DNA of 64,000 bases, taken from contig NZ_PJCF01000004.1 of the NCBI RefSeq assembly GCF_002835935.1, positions 620,001 through 684,000 of the forward strand. The letters are read 5' to 3'. This stretch comes from Paraglaciecola sp. MB-3u-78 (GTDB lineage: Bacteria > Pseudomonadota > Gammaproteobacteria > Enterobacterales > Alteromonadaceae). Shown piece after piece: positions 10,808 to 19,914 of this stretch. Position numbers and translations under genes: made by a program. The notes beneath the pieces were generated by a model. It worked only from the letters and a program-made list of their open reading frames with translations, made no database searches and was not told where the DNA came from. Numbering within the stretch: position 1 is the first letter of the stretch; each line of letters begins with the position of its first letter.

Positions 10808-10883
10808 GATACTAGAAGTTTTAATAAGCAGTTAATTTCTCAAACCAAGCTATGCACAGCTTTTCAATTCCATTACAATAATT

Positions 10884-10907
10884 ACCTGACAGTTGTGTCA
10901 GGTTTTA
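10884..10907 (+). terminator. Rho-independent terminator after the quinone oxidoreductase
   Basis: ACCTGACA and TGTCAGGT form a perfect 8-bp stem with a GTTG loop, followed by a short T run. It lies 77 bases after the stop codon and insulates the allantoicase operon. Confidence 0.8.
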
Positions 10908-10936
10908 TTGCTGATAGAGCCCGTTACGACTTCCCC

Positions 10937-10950
10937 TTGTATTAATACAA
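10937..10950. promoter_or_regulatory. Candidate operator upstream of allantoicase
   Basis: TTGTATTAATACAA is a perfect 14-bp palindrome 36 bases upstream of the allantoicase start. The position suits a repressor site and the TetR-type regulator four genes downstream is the obvious candidate. It does not match the E. coli RutR consensus, so the link is inference. Confidence 0.4.
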
Positions 10951-10986
10951 ATCAAATTGAAAACCATCATGTTAGGGAAATTTTAA

Positions 10987-12036
10987 ATGATTGAGAATAC
11001 CCAAGAGCAAAACAAACTAGCTGGTAAAGGTGCTGAGCTGGAATTGAAGTTAAAAACCTATTTTGTTGATCTAGCCAGCGAACGTGTTGGTGGCGAAACC
11101 TTATCTTGCAGTGATGATTTTTTTGCCGAGATGGAAAACTTACTTAAATCTGGCCGTGGTATTTTTATCGATGATAAATACACACAACGTGGCAAATGGA
11201 TGGACGGTTGGGAGTCTCGTCGCAGTTATGGCAGACACAATGGTCGTGAATTTGACTGGTGTGTTATTCGCCTTGGTATCAGTGGTGTGATCCATGGTTT
11301 TGATATTGATACCAATTATTTTCGTGGTAATGCCCCGCAAACTGTTTCAGTTGAAGCCTGTGTCAGTCTAGAGCAGCCAGATGAAAATACTGTTTGGCAC
11401 ACAGTGTTAGCCGAAAGTGAAGTATCAGCTCATAGCCAAAATATTTTTAAAATTTCTAATTCTCAATCTTGGACCCATGTTCGACTCAATATGTTTCCCG
11501 ACGGTGGGATCGCCCGTTTTCGGGTCTATGGCGAAGCAGATGTAAACTGGAACAACTTTGTTGATGGTGAACTGATTGATTTAGCATCTATTAAAAACGG
11601 TGCAAAAGCATTGTTAGTGAGTGACATGTTTTTCAGTGATAAAAACAATTTGATCATGCCTGGTCGTGGTAAAGATATGGGTGATGGTTGGGAAACAAAA
11701 CGTCGCCGTGATCCTGGTCCGGATTGGTCAATTGTTAAATTAGCGGCACAAGGCAGTGTTGAGAAAGTTATTGTAGATACTTGTCACTTTAAAGGTAACT
11801 TTCCAGACACTTTTAAGCTGGAAGGCATTAATACCAGTAGTGGCGATTTTAATGCTGCTAATGCAGACTTAGATTGGCATTCCATTATTCCTCAAACTAA
11901 GTTGTATGCCCACCGCGAGCACCTATTTATTAATGAAATAGTAGCTGATAAATTACAACAATTTACCCACGTTAAATTAAGTATTTATCCAGATGGCGGT
12001 ATTTCTAGGATGCGTGTATTGGGTAAACGTACGTAA
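10987..12036 (+). CDS. alc: Allantoicase
   Basis: The 349-residue protein consists of two related allantoicase repeats, each with a GKxMGDGWE/GKWMDGWESRRR-type segment (about residues 70-82 and 233-245), followed by DWxIVKLG-like and CHFKGN/TNYFRGN strands. The enzyme hydrolyses allantoate to (S)-ureidoglycolate and urea. AGGGA precedes the ATG. It heads a same-strand run with allA, glcB and a regulator, which gives a complete route from allantoate to malate. Confidence 0.95.
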   Translation: MIENTQEQNKLAGKGAELELKLKTYFVDLASERVGGETLSCSDDFFAEMENLLKSGRGIFIDDKYTQRGKWMDGWESRRSYGRHNGREFDWCVIRLGISGVIHGFDIDTNYFRGNAPQTVSVEACVSLEQPDENTVWHTVLAESEVSAHSQNIFKISNSQSWTHVRLNMFPDGGIARFRVYGEADVNWNNFVDGELIDLASIKNGAKALLVSDMFFSDKNNLIMPGRGKDMGDGWETKRRRDPGPDWSIVKLAAQGSVEKVIVDTCHFKGNFPDTFKLEGINTSSGDFNAANADLDWHSIIPQTKLYAHREHLFINEIVADKLQQFTHVKLSIYPDGGISRMRVLGKRT

Positions 12037-12072
12037 GGCTTAATTATTGGATGGTAATGGGATAATAGCTTG

Positions 12073-12576
12073 ATGATAGATAATAAACTGATAATACCGA
12101 AAATACTCACCCGGGAAAACTTCGCCCAGTTTGGTGATGTGATAGAAGTGAATGATAAGGCCAAGCACTTCAGTATTAACGATGGATTTACGCAGCGTTA
12201 TCATGATTTAGCAGAGGTTGACGTAACTCAAGAAAATGGCCGTACCTTGATTAATATATTTCGTTCAACACCACTTGAACAACCTGTCAGTATTAAGATG
12301 ATGGAGCGCCACCCATTATCTAGCCAAGCTTTTATTCCAATAGGACAACAACCTTATTTGGTGGTGGTTGCGCCTAAAGGTGAATTAGATATTACAAAAA
12401 TTGAAGTGTTCTTGGCTTCATCAAACCAAGGTGTCAATTATCATAAAGGCACTTGGCATCATTACTGTCTGGCGTTACACCAAGTCAGTGACTTTATCGT
12501 GGTTGATCGCGGTGGAGCTGGGGATAATTGCGATGTGATTAATCTGGACGGATCCCTCATCATAGCTCCTAGCTAG
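12073..12576 (+). CDS. allA: Ureidoglycolate lyase
   Basis: The 167-residue protein matches the AllA family: FAQFGDVIEV near the start, then RTLINIFR, MMERHPLSSQAFIPI and the C-terminal NYHKGTWHHYCLAL cupin segment with its histidines. The enzyme releases urea and glyoxylate from ureidoglycolate. The ATG at 12073 is preferred over the adjoining TTG at 12070. It starts 36 bases after allantoicase, in the same operon. Confidence 0.93.
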   Translation: MIDNKLIIPKILTRENFAQFGDVIEVNDKAKHFSINDGFTQRYHDLAEVDVTQENGRTLINIFRSTPLEQPVSIKMMERHPLSSQAFIPIGQQPYLVVVAPKGELDITKIEVFLASSNQGVNYHKGTWHHYCLALHQVSDFIVVDRGGAGDNCDVINLDGSLIIAPS

Positions 12577-12650
12577 GATACACGTTAGAGATTAACGTTA
12601 ACAACATAAACTACATCTAACGGATGATTAGAAATATTATAGGAAACACA

Positions 12651-14846
12651 ATGAATAAACGAATTGATGAACATGGCTATAAAATCGCCGAATGCCTTCA
12701 CCGCTTAATTAACCATGAAGTGCTTCCTGGTTTGCATATTGAACAACAAGACTTTTGGCTGGCAGTGGCGGATGTACTTAATGAGTTTATTCCTAGAAAC
12801 CAAGCACTGTTGAATACTCGAGACGTTTTACAAGCCAAAATTGATATCTGGCATTTGGACAATGCAAATACGGCTTTTTCACAACAAACATACCAACAAT
12901 TTTTGACTGAAATTGGTTACTTGGTGCCTGAGCAAGGTGATTTTCACATCACCACTGAAAATGTTGACTCTGAAGTTGCGTTCATTGCTGGTCCCCAATT
13001 AGTTGTGCCTTTAATTAATGCCCGGTTTGCACTAAATGCGGCCAATGCAAGATGGGGTAGTTTGTATGATGCCCTTTATGGCTCTGACGTGATTGTTGAT
13101 GATCATAAACGAGAAAAAATAGCCGGTTATGATCCCGTTCGTGGTCAAAAAGTGCAAATATTTGCTCGCGACTTTTTGGATATATCTTTGCCTTTAATAA
13201 AAGGCAGTCACCATGATGCAGTCAACTATAAAGTCGATGACCAACAACTTGTTATTACCTTAAATACCGGTAACCAAGTTAGCTTAAAAGATATCAGTCA
13301 ATTTGTTGGTTTCAATGGCTCTGTAGAAAACCCTAACGCTATATTGTGTATCCACAATGGCTTGCATGTTGAAATTCAAATTGATAAAAACCATCTAATT
13401 GGTCAAACAGATGCGGCAGGAGTAAAGGATGTTGTTTTAGAATCTGCCTTGAGCACCATACAAGATTGTGAAGACTCCATTGCTGCTGTAGATGCCGCTG
13501 ACAAAACCGCTGTTTATGCTAATTGGTTAGGATTGATGAAAGGTGATTTGGCTGAAACCATAAGTAAAGCTGGTAAAGAAACCACCAGAACCCTTAATCC
13601 TGATAGAACATACCTGACGACTGCTGGTGAACCCTTGAGTTTACCCGGCCGAAGCTTACAGTTTATCCGTAATGTAGGTCATTTAATGACAACTGACGCT
13701 ATATTAACTGCGAATGATGAAGAAGTACCGGAAGGTATTCTGGATGCTCTGATAACATCCTTGATTGCTCTGCACGACTTAAATGGTTCGTCAAAGTTTG
13801 TGAACTCTAAACATGGCAGCATCTATATAGTTAAACCTAAGATGCATGGGCCCGAAGAAGTAAAATTTACCAATGACTTGTTTAGCCGCGTCGAAGAAAT
13901 CCTTGGCCTAGATGAAAATACTATCAAGATGGGAATTATGGATGAAGAGCGCAGAACGTCGGCCAATCTAAAAGAATGTATTCGCGCAGCAAGTACCCGA
14001 GTCGCCTTTATTAATACTGGGTTTTTAGATAGAACGGGTGATGAAATTCATACCAGCATGTTAGCAGGGCCTATGGTTCGTAAAGAGCTGATGAAAAATG
14101 AAAAATGGATTTCAGCCTATGAAAACAGAAATGTGGTAATTGGTCTAAAAGCAGGCCTTAAAGGTAAAGCGCAAATAGGAAAGGGCATGTGGGCCACGCC
14201 CGATGAAATGGCCGCTATGCTTAAGGCTAAAATAGGTCATCCACAATCAGGCGCGTCATGTGCGTGGGTGCCATCTCCCACAGCGGCCACATTACATGTG
14301 ATGCATTACCATCAAGTCAATGTGTCACAAGTACAACAACAGATGTTAACTGAGGCTAATCTGAGAGAAGATAATGCTCAATTCGATGACTTGTTAACTA
14401 TTCCGTTACTTAAAAATAGTGCTGATTTGTCTGAGCAAGAGCGACAAGACGAATTGGATAATAATGTTCAAGGGTTATTAGGTTATGTCGTGCGTTGGGT
14501 TAATCAGGGAGTAGGGTGTTCTAAAGTCCCGGATATCCATAACGTAGGCCGCATGGAAGACCGAGCGACCTTGCGTATATCCAGTCAACATATCTGTAAC
14601 TGGTTACATCATGGTTTATTGCATGCTGATCAAGTTTTGGAAACCTTAAAACGTATGGCTGTTGTGGTAGATTCTCAAAATGAGCAGGACAGTTCATATA
14701 TTGCCATGGCACCTAATTTTGATTCCAGTTTAGCTTTTCAGGCGGCGGTTGATCTTATTTTTCAAGGTGAAAAGCAACCAAGTGGTTACACCGAACCTTT
14801 GTTACATAAAATGCGTAATCAGCTGAAGCACAGTTTAGCTCGTTAA
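12651..14846 (+). CDS. glcB: Malate synthase G
   Basis: The 731-residue product has the length of isoform G. The typical internal block MLAGPMVRKELMK-NEKWISAYE and the WVPSPTAATLHVMHYH segment are present. It condenses glyoxylate with acetyl-CoA to malate, so it disposes of the glyoxylate made by AllA. The ATG at 12651 follows TAGGAAACAC and matches family N-termini; an upstream ATG at 12624 would add nine residues. The gap to allA is about 75 bases. Confidence 0.95.
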   Translation: MNKRIDEHGYKIAECLHRLINHEVLPGLHIEQQDFWLAVADVLNEFIPRNQALLNTRDVLQAKIDIWHLDNANTAFSQQTYQQFLTEIGYLVPEQGDFHITTENVDSEVAFIAGPQLVVPLINARFALNAANARWGSLYDALYGSDVIVDDHKREKIAGYDPVRGQKVQIFARDFLDISLPLIKGSHHDAVNYKVDDQQLVITLNTGNQVSLKDISQFVGFNGSVENPNAILCIHNGLHVEIQIDKNHLIGQTDAAGVKDVVLESALSTIQDCEDSIAAVDAADKTAVYANWLGLMKGDLAETISKAGKETTRTLNPDRTYLTTAGEPLSLPGRSLQFIRNVGHLMTTDAILTANDEEVPEGILDALITSLIALHDLNGSSKFVNSKHGSIYIVKPKMHGPEEVKFTNDLFSRVEEILGLDENTIKMGIMDEERRTSANLKECIRAASTRVAFINTGFLDRTGDEIHTSMLAGPMVRKELMKNEKWISAYENRNVVIGLKAGLKGKAQIGKGMWATPDEMAAMLKAKIGHPQSGASCAWVPSPTAATLHVMHYHQVNVSQVQQQMLTEANLREDNAQFDDLLTIPLLKNSADLSEQERQDELDNNVQGLLGYVVRWVNQGVGCSKVPDIHNVGRMEDRATLRISSQHICNWLHHGLLHADQVLETLKRMAVVVDSQNEQDSSYIAMAPNFDSSLAFQAAVDLIFQGEKQPSGYTEPLLHKMRNQLKHSLAR

Positions 14847-14870
14847 TGTTAACCAACGCCAAAGATTGTC

Positions 14871-15500
14871 ATGGTAAATAAAAAAAATGAGGTGGGCGAT
14901 ATTCGTAAAAAGAATAAAGCGCTCATTCTTGATGCAGCAAAAAAAGAATTTGTTACTTTCGGATTTAAAGGTGCGTCAATCAAACGTATCGCCGAAAGAG
15001 CCAACATCCCCCGAGCCAACATCCATTACTATTTTGCACACAAGATGGAGTTGTACCAAGAATTGCTCAGTAATATTGTGAGTATATGGAACTCTAAATT
15101 TGACTCCCTGAGCATCGATGATGATCCTAAAACTGCTTTGTCAGCTTATATACGCTCAAAAGTGATGTATTCCCGTGATGAGCCAGACGCATCACGAATT
15201 TTTGCTAGTGAGATAATTCACGGGGCGCCTGTCCTGAAGGATTACCTTTCCAACGACTTTAAAGTCTGGGTGCAAACCAAGGTTGATGTTATTCAATACT
15301 GGATCAAGCAAGAGCTCATCGACGATATTAACCCTCACCATCTATTGTTTTTAATCTGGGGAGCCACTCAACACTATGCAGATTTTAATGTTCAGGTACT
15401 GGCCGCTATGGATAAGCAAGAACTGGATGAACAGAGTTTTGAAGCTATTGTTGACTCCATCACCGCTATTGTTTTGAAGGGCTGTGGCGTTAAACAATGA
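14871..15500 (+). CDS. TetR-family regulator, RutR/YcdC-like
   Basis: The 209-residue protein has an N-terminal TetR helix-turn-helix (GFKGASIKRIAERA then the recognition helix ending IHYYF). Its C-terminal domain matches the YcdC/RutR type, with FASEIIHGAP and LIWGATQHYADFNVQV. RutR in E. coli responds to uracil and controls pyrimidine and purine catabolism. Position directly after glcB suggests it regulates the allantoate genes. The ligand here is unknown. Confidence 0.85.
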   Translation: MVNKKNEVGDIRKKNKALILDAAKKEFVTFGFKGASIKRIAERANIPRANIHYYFAHKMELYQELLSNIVSIWNSKFDSLSIDDDPKTALSAYIRSKVMYSRDEPDASRIFASEIIHGAPVLKDYLSNDFKVWVQTKVDVIQYWIKQELIDDINPHHLLFLIWGATQHYADFNVQVLAAMDKQELDEQSFEAIVDSITAIVLKGCGVKQ

Positions 15501-15543
15501 CATCATGATTTCATTGTTTGATAAATGGATTTTATAAAAGGTG

Positions 15544-16365
15544 TTAGATAAACAGTTGTGTCAGCATCCGCAAGCCGGTGATGAGTAATACCACGGCAAA
15601 CACTTTTTTTAGGAGCTTGGCGTCCATTATGCTGGCTAACTTAGCGCCTATTGGCGCAAAAATAACCGTTAGCGGCACAATACATAGGAAACCTAATAAA
15701 TTAACTAATCCATAGGTGCCAATGGGAGCATCATCAGGCGTGACGCCGAATGTCAACATAGTCATGGCAGCTGGAAGAGAGATAATAAGGCCTATACCGG
15801 CAGCAGTGCCTACTGCTTTATGTGCAGGATAACGATAAGCGGTAAGTATGGGCACACTAAATGTTCCGCCGCCGATTCCAACCATAGCGCTAAAAAAGCC
15901 AATACAACTGGCAATTACCCGTTGACCAATTTTTCCGGGTAATGAGTCAGCCTTCGATGTTTTGTTTGCTCGAAATAACATATTAAGTGCGGATAAACTG
16001 GCTACCACACCAAACAATACGCTAAGCCATTGGCCACCATATTCGGTGACTAACAAGCTACCGATAATCACGCCAATCAAAATATACACACCCCAAGACT
16101 TAAGTAAGTTAAAATCTACGTTACCTTTTTTATGGTGAGACTTAATGGCACTAAGCGAAGTCGGGACAATAGTCGCTAATGAGGTGGCTGTGGCAATCAA
16201 CATGGCACTTTGGGGCGAAACGTCGAAGCTTTGAAATAGAAAATACAACACTGGCACAATCACAATGCCACCACCAACGCCTAATAAACCAGCTAACAAC
16301 CCAGCAAAAACCCCAGTTGTTATTAACGCAAAAATGGTTGGCAGATTGCCAAGTAAAACATCCAT
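15544..16365 (-). CDS. TSUP/TauE-SafE family membrane permease
   Basis: The 273-residue protein is strongly hydrophobic, with about eight membrane segments in two repeats: GLLAGLLGVGGGIVIVPVL near the N-terminus and GFFSAMVGIGGGTFSVP in the second half, both carrying the conserved GxGGG loop. The family exports or imports small organic or sulfur anions. It is convergent with the RutR-like gene and lies beside the GGT-like gene. The substrate cannot be read from sequence; a carboxylate or a purine-pathway product is possible. Confidence 0.85.
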   Translation of the reverse strand: MDVLLGNLPTIFALITTGVFAGLLAGLLGVGGGIVIVPVLYFLFQSFDVSPQSAMLIATATSLATIVPTSLSAIKSHHKKGNVDFNLLKSWGVYILIGVIIGSLLVTEYGGQWLSVLFGVVASLSALNMLFRANKTSKADSLPGKIGQRVIASCIGFFSAMVGIGGGTFSVPILTAYRYPAHKAVGTAAGIGLIISLPAAMTMLTFGVTPDDAPIGTYGLVNLLGFLCIVPLTVIFAPIGAKLASIMDAKLLKKVFAVVLLITGLRMLTQLFI

Positions 16366-16412
16366 AATGTACTCTTAGTTTAATGATTGGGTGACATCGC
16401 TAATGCAGTCTT

Positions 16413-17993
16413 TTACAACGTCGCTGCGAAGGCTTTGCCGTCACTACGAGGGTCAGTTGCCGCTGCAACAGAATTGTCAGGCCTTAATACCACGGCGCCA
16501 GCGTGGCCCATTAATTCATTGCATGCTGCAACGGTCAAGACTTCATGACCTTTAGTTACTAATTCATGAATAACATCTTGCGGGATATCTTCCTCAAGCT
16601 TCAAATTATGGCTGTTTTCACCCCAAGAACGACCTAATAACCAGCGGCTTGCAGCAATGGCCTTAGGCAATGCTTGATGACCATACACGTAACGACTAAA
16701 CACGGCGGCTTGTGTTTGCGGCTGACCTTCTCCGCCCATAGTCCCGTAACTTAAACGTCTACCATCTTTTAGTTCAGCAAAAGCAGGGTTGAGGGTATGA
16801 AAAGGTTTTAAACCAGGTTTGAGCTGCTGAAGATGATCAGGCTCGAGACTAAAGGAGGTACCACGGTTATTCCAAACAATGCCCGTTTGTGGCAATACAA
16901 CACCACTACCAAATTCCCAGTAGATACTTTGAATATAGCTAACCATTCTGCCTTCTTGATCGCAGGCCCCCATCCAAACAGTATCGCCTGTTTTGGCAAT
17001 GTGCGGCCATGGTAGAGCCTTATTTAAGCGGACCTTTTTTGCCAGTTGATTGAGCTTTTCTTCTTGTAAATAATGCTCTAAAGGAAAGGCTAAACGAGAA
17101 GAGTCTGTCAATACTGCATCTCGCACTATGAAGGCTTGTTTAGTGCATTCAACCAATAGGTGAATAAACTCAGCTTCAGTACTTGCTTGATGCTGAACCT
17201 TATCGAATAAGCCCAAGATGATAAGCGAAGCGATACCTTGGGTCGGTGCCGGCAAGTTATATAATTTGCCGGCAGACGTATTCAAGCTCAAAGGCGTGAC
17301 CTGTTGCGCTTGATAATGGTTAAAATCGCTTAATTGAATCGGTGAGCCAACAGTGCTTAAATCTTCCGCCAATAATTTTGCAATGTCACCATGATAGAAA
17401 TCATCAAGGCCATTTTTGACTAGGGTTTTTAATGTTTGAGCAATTTTTGGAAGTTTTAGTATTTTACCTTTTCTTAAACTTTTACCTTTAATCAAAAATT
17501 GTTCGAAATTGTCTAACTTATGCAAGTCATCAAACGTTTTCTCACTGGCATTTTGCAAACTCTGGGTCACTTCAACGCCCCATTCAGCTTGACCTATGGC
17601 AGTGGATAATAATTGTTCTAACGTAAGGGCTGACTGCCAACTGTGACTAATATCTAATGCTTTTTTCCAACCCGCAACCGCACCTGCCATATTTAAACAG
17701 GCACGAGGGCCACGACTCTCTATCATTTTTTGCCCTGAATAAAAATCAAGGTCGGCGCTTTTTGCCGCAGTACCACTGGCGTCTATGGCAATCGGCTCTT
17801 TGCCTGGCTCACTGATGAGCCAAAAACCGTCGCCACCTAAACTATTCATATGTGGGTAAACAACCGATATTGAAGCTGCCGCAGCGACCATCGCCTCTAT
17901 GGCCGTTCCACCCTGTTGTAGAATATTTTGCCCTGCCTGGCTGGCTGCATAATGTGGTGCAGTAAAGGCAATAGATTTTGATGTAACACTCAA
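16413..17993 (-). CDS. Gamma-glutamyltransferase-family Ntn hydrolase, possibly HpxW-like
   Basis: The 526-residue protein is a GGT-family autoprocessing hydrolase. The expected cleavage threonine is in TGDTVWMGACDQEGRMVS (about residues 335-352), followed by the small-subunit landmarks NNRGTSF and the GGEGQPQ segment. It lacks a signal peptide, unlike periplasmic GGT. In Klebsiella the relative HpxW hydrolyses oxamate in uric-acid breakdown, and this gene also sits by purine-catabolism genes. Plain gamma-glutamyltransferase activity is the alternative. The start is TTG with GGG nine bases upstream. Confidence 0.75.
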   Translation of the reverse strand: MSVTSKSIAFTAPHYAASQAGQNILQQGGTAIEAMVAAAASISVVYPHMNSLGGDGFWLISEPGKEPIAIDASGTAAKSADLDFYSGQKMIESRGPRACLNMAGAVAGWKKALDISHSWQSALTLEQLLSTAIGQAEWGVEVTQSLQNASEKTFDDLHKLDNFEQFLIKGKSLRKGKILKLPKIAQTLKTLVKNGLDDFYHGDIAKLLAEDLSTVGSPIQLSDFNHYQAQQVTPLSLNTSAGKLYNLPAPTQGIASLIILGLFDKVQHQASTEAEFIHLLVECTKQAFIVRDAVLTDSSRLAFPLEHYLQEEKLNQLAKKVRLNKALPWPHIAKTGDTVWMGACDQEGRMVSYIQSIYWEFGSGVVLPQTGIVWNNRGTSFSLEPDHLQQLKPGLKPFHTLNPAFAELKDGRRLSYGTMGGEGQPQTQAAVFSRYVYGHQALPKAIAASRWLLGRSWGENSHNLKLEEDIPQDVIHELVTKGHEVLTVAACNELMGHAGAVVLRPDNSVAAATDPRSDGKAFAATL

Positions 17994-18341
17994 TGTTTTG
18001 ATCCCTGTAATATCTTCATCATTTTATTTATGGCTGTTTTGCTTGTCACTTTCCACTAATAGGTACGCCGCATAAACGAGATGGAAGGCTCCAGAGCCGA
18101 GTCGATCTAATGTACACCATAGGCTTTTACAGTCACTGATCAGAAATAAGACCGAGGTTGAATGAAAATAGCAGGTAACTATCTTTAGTTAGTTGTAAAA
18201 ATCATGAATTTTTATACAAAATAAACCAATGCTTAAAAGTTATTTTTGATAGCATAATAACATTATAAAATATCTAAAAATGATGTTTAAGTAATCATAT
18301 GTTTGTTATCAATTCGATTGTTCAATCTTGTTAGGCCTCCT
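17994..18341. other. Intergenic region, AT-rich, no gene seen
   Basis: This region separates the GGT-like gene from the sirtuin remnant. It is strongly AT-rich toward its right end, where the old sirtuin promoter should lie. I see no RNA gene or clear operator. Confidence 0.4.
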
Positions 18342-18461
18342 ATGTTAGCTAATCTTCCTTTTTATGAACTTAACCAGTTGAAAGTGATGGTGTTGGCAGG
18401 TACTGGTATTTCTGCTGAATCTGGATTAAAAACCTTATTAAAAGGGCATGAATTTGATTGA
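18342..18461 (+). pseudogene. N-terminal remnant of a Sir2-family NAD-dependent deacylase
   Basis: A 39-codon frame from the ATG at 18342 encodes VMVLAGTGISAESGLKT, the NAD-binding signature of bacterial sirtuins (normally GAGISAESGIxTFR). After SGLKT the similarity stops and the frame runs LLKGHEFD into a stop inside the LysE gene start. About 85 percent of a CobB-type gene is therefore missing and the break joins directly to the next gene. AGG precedes the ATG, so the stub may still be translated. Confidence 0.75.
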
Positions 18462-19098
18462 ACATGTACAACAATATTGGGTAGAGTTTTTAACCATAGC
18501 TAGTGTGCACTTGCTGGCTGTCGCTAGTCCCGGCCCAGATTTTGCCATAGTATTGAAACACAGCATTAGTTTTGGTCGCAGAGCAGCCATCATTACCAGT
18601 ATTGGTGTGGGGGTCGGTATTCTCATCCATGTGGGCTATTCATTATTAGGTATTGGTATTTTAATAAAGACAACACCTGTGCTTTTTCAAGTATTTAGTT
18701 ATGTTGCTGCTGCGTATTTGCTGTATTTAGGTTGGGGGGCGATTAGAAGCCCTGCGCCTAAGCACTTAAATAATGTAGAGCTTGAAAAAACTGTTCAAAT
18801 TATTTCTGATAACAAAGCCTTTATGGTGGGGTTTTTAACCAATGGTCTTAATCCTAAAGCCACGCTGTTCTTTCTATCGGTATTTGCCGTTGCAGTATCG
18901 CCAGATACACCCAATGTAATTAAGCTTGGGTACGGATTATATTTGGCTGTGGCCACAGGTATCTGGTTTTGTGTGCTGTCTTTATTTTTAAGTTCTAAAA
19001 AAGTCACACTGTTTATTGGAAAAAAAGGTTATTGGTTTGACAGAGTTATGGGAGTTGTTTTGATTTTGTTGGCGATAAAACTGGTTATGCCTGTATAG
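18448..19098 (+). CDS. LysE/RhtB-family amino-acid exporter
   Basis: The 216-residue protein has about six membrane segments and the family signature VASPGPDFAIVLKHSISFGRRAA (about residues 26-48), plus GFLTNGLNPKATLFFLSVF. The family exports amino acids such as threonine, homoserine or lysine. Its start overlaps the 3' end of the sirtuin stub by 14 bases, so it probably uses the remnant's promoter and may be translationally coupled to it. Confidence 0.9.
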   Translation: MNLIEHVQQYWVEFLTIASVHLLAVASPGPDFAIVLKHSISFGRRAAIITSIGVGVGILIHVGYSLLGIGILIKTTPVLFQVFSYVAAAYLLYLGWGAIRSPAPKHLNNVELEKTVQIISDNKAFMVGFLTNGLNPKATLFFLSVFAVAVSPDTPNVIKLGYGLYLAVATGIWFCVLSLFLSSKKVTLFIGKKGYWFDRVMGVVLILLAIKLVMPV

Positions 19099-19146
19099 TG
19101 CGCTTTTATAAAGTTACGTAATAGAGATCCTTAAGTAGGAATATAA

Positions 19147-19914
19147 GTGGAAGAACAAAAACAGTTTGAAATACAGGGCGGCAGCCTTGAAAAGTCTCTA
19201 AAGGGTGAAACCCAATTAGATTTAAAAGCAATTGCTGAAGAGGCATGGAATTTATCCAAAAATACTAAGACAGCCGTTTTACACGGTGTGTTGTTGTTGT
19301 TTTTTATCGCCATTATATTTGCGTGGATATTGCAATCTTTCTTTGGCATATCCGATTTAAGTGTTGTTCCTCAGAGTATGATGATTTCACTCAAAGTCGC
19401 AGGTATTATTGTGACAACACCCATAATAGCCACTATGTTCTTGTTAGGTATTTCACATAGTGTAGGGATTAAGCCAAAGTTTTTATCCATTTTAAAAAAT
19501 GTAATAGGCTCTATTTTAGTTATTTTACTGGCTCTGTTATTAGCCGCGATGTCAGATGTTGGCTCTTTTGTTGGTTCACAAATTAGTGTTTTGTTAGGTG
19601 TGGCGGTGTTGTTTTATATTAATCTTGCCACAGGTTTTTCAATTATGTTGTTGATTGAAAAAAGGCTAGCTCCGAGTCAATCTGTGATCCAGTCTTTAAA
19701 AGTGTTCCACAAATATTGGATGCCACTTTCAATGTTTTATATAATGTATTACCTTTGTTTGTTTTTAGGTGCATTGACCTTAGGTTTTGCCTACATTTGG
19801 ATAATTCCATTTTTTATCAATATGAAAGGTATTTTATATCGGGAATTATTTGGCGTTAAGGTGCTTAGTGTTAAGAATCAATCTAACCCTGATGAGGCTG
19901 TCTTTCATGCGTGA
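19147..19914 (+). CDS. Multi-pass membrane protein of unknown function
   Basis: The 255-residue protein has a soluble N-terminus of about 45 residues and five or six membrane segments. The start is GTG with AGGA nine bases upstream. It overlaps the Bax-like gene by eight bases, so the two are probably co-translated. I do not recognise the family. A role in envelope homeostasis alongside the downstream glucosaminidase is only a guess from position. Confidence 0.75.
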   Translation: MEEQKQFEIQGGSLEKSLKGETQLDLKAIAEEAWNLSKNTKTAVLHGVLLLFFIAIIFAWILQSFFGISDLSVVPQSMMISLKVAGIIVTTPIIATMFLLGISHSVGIKPKFLSILKNVIGSILVILLALLLAAMSDVGSFVGSQISVLLGVAVLFYINLATGFSIMLLIEKRLAPSQSVIQSLKVFHKYWMPLSMFYIMYYLCLFLGALTLGFAYIWIIPFFINMKGILYRELFGVKVLSVKNQSNPDEAVFHA

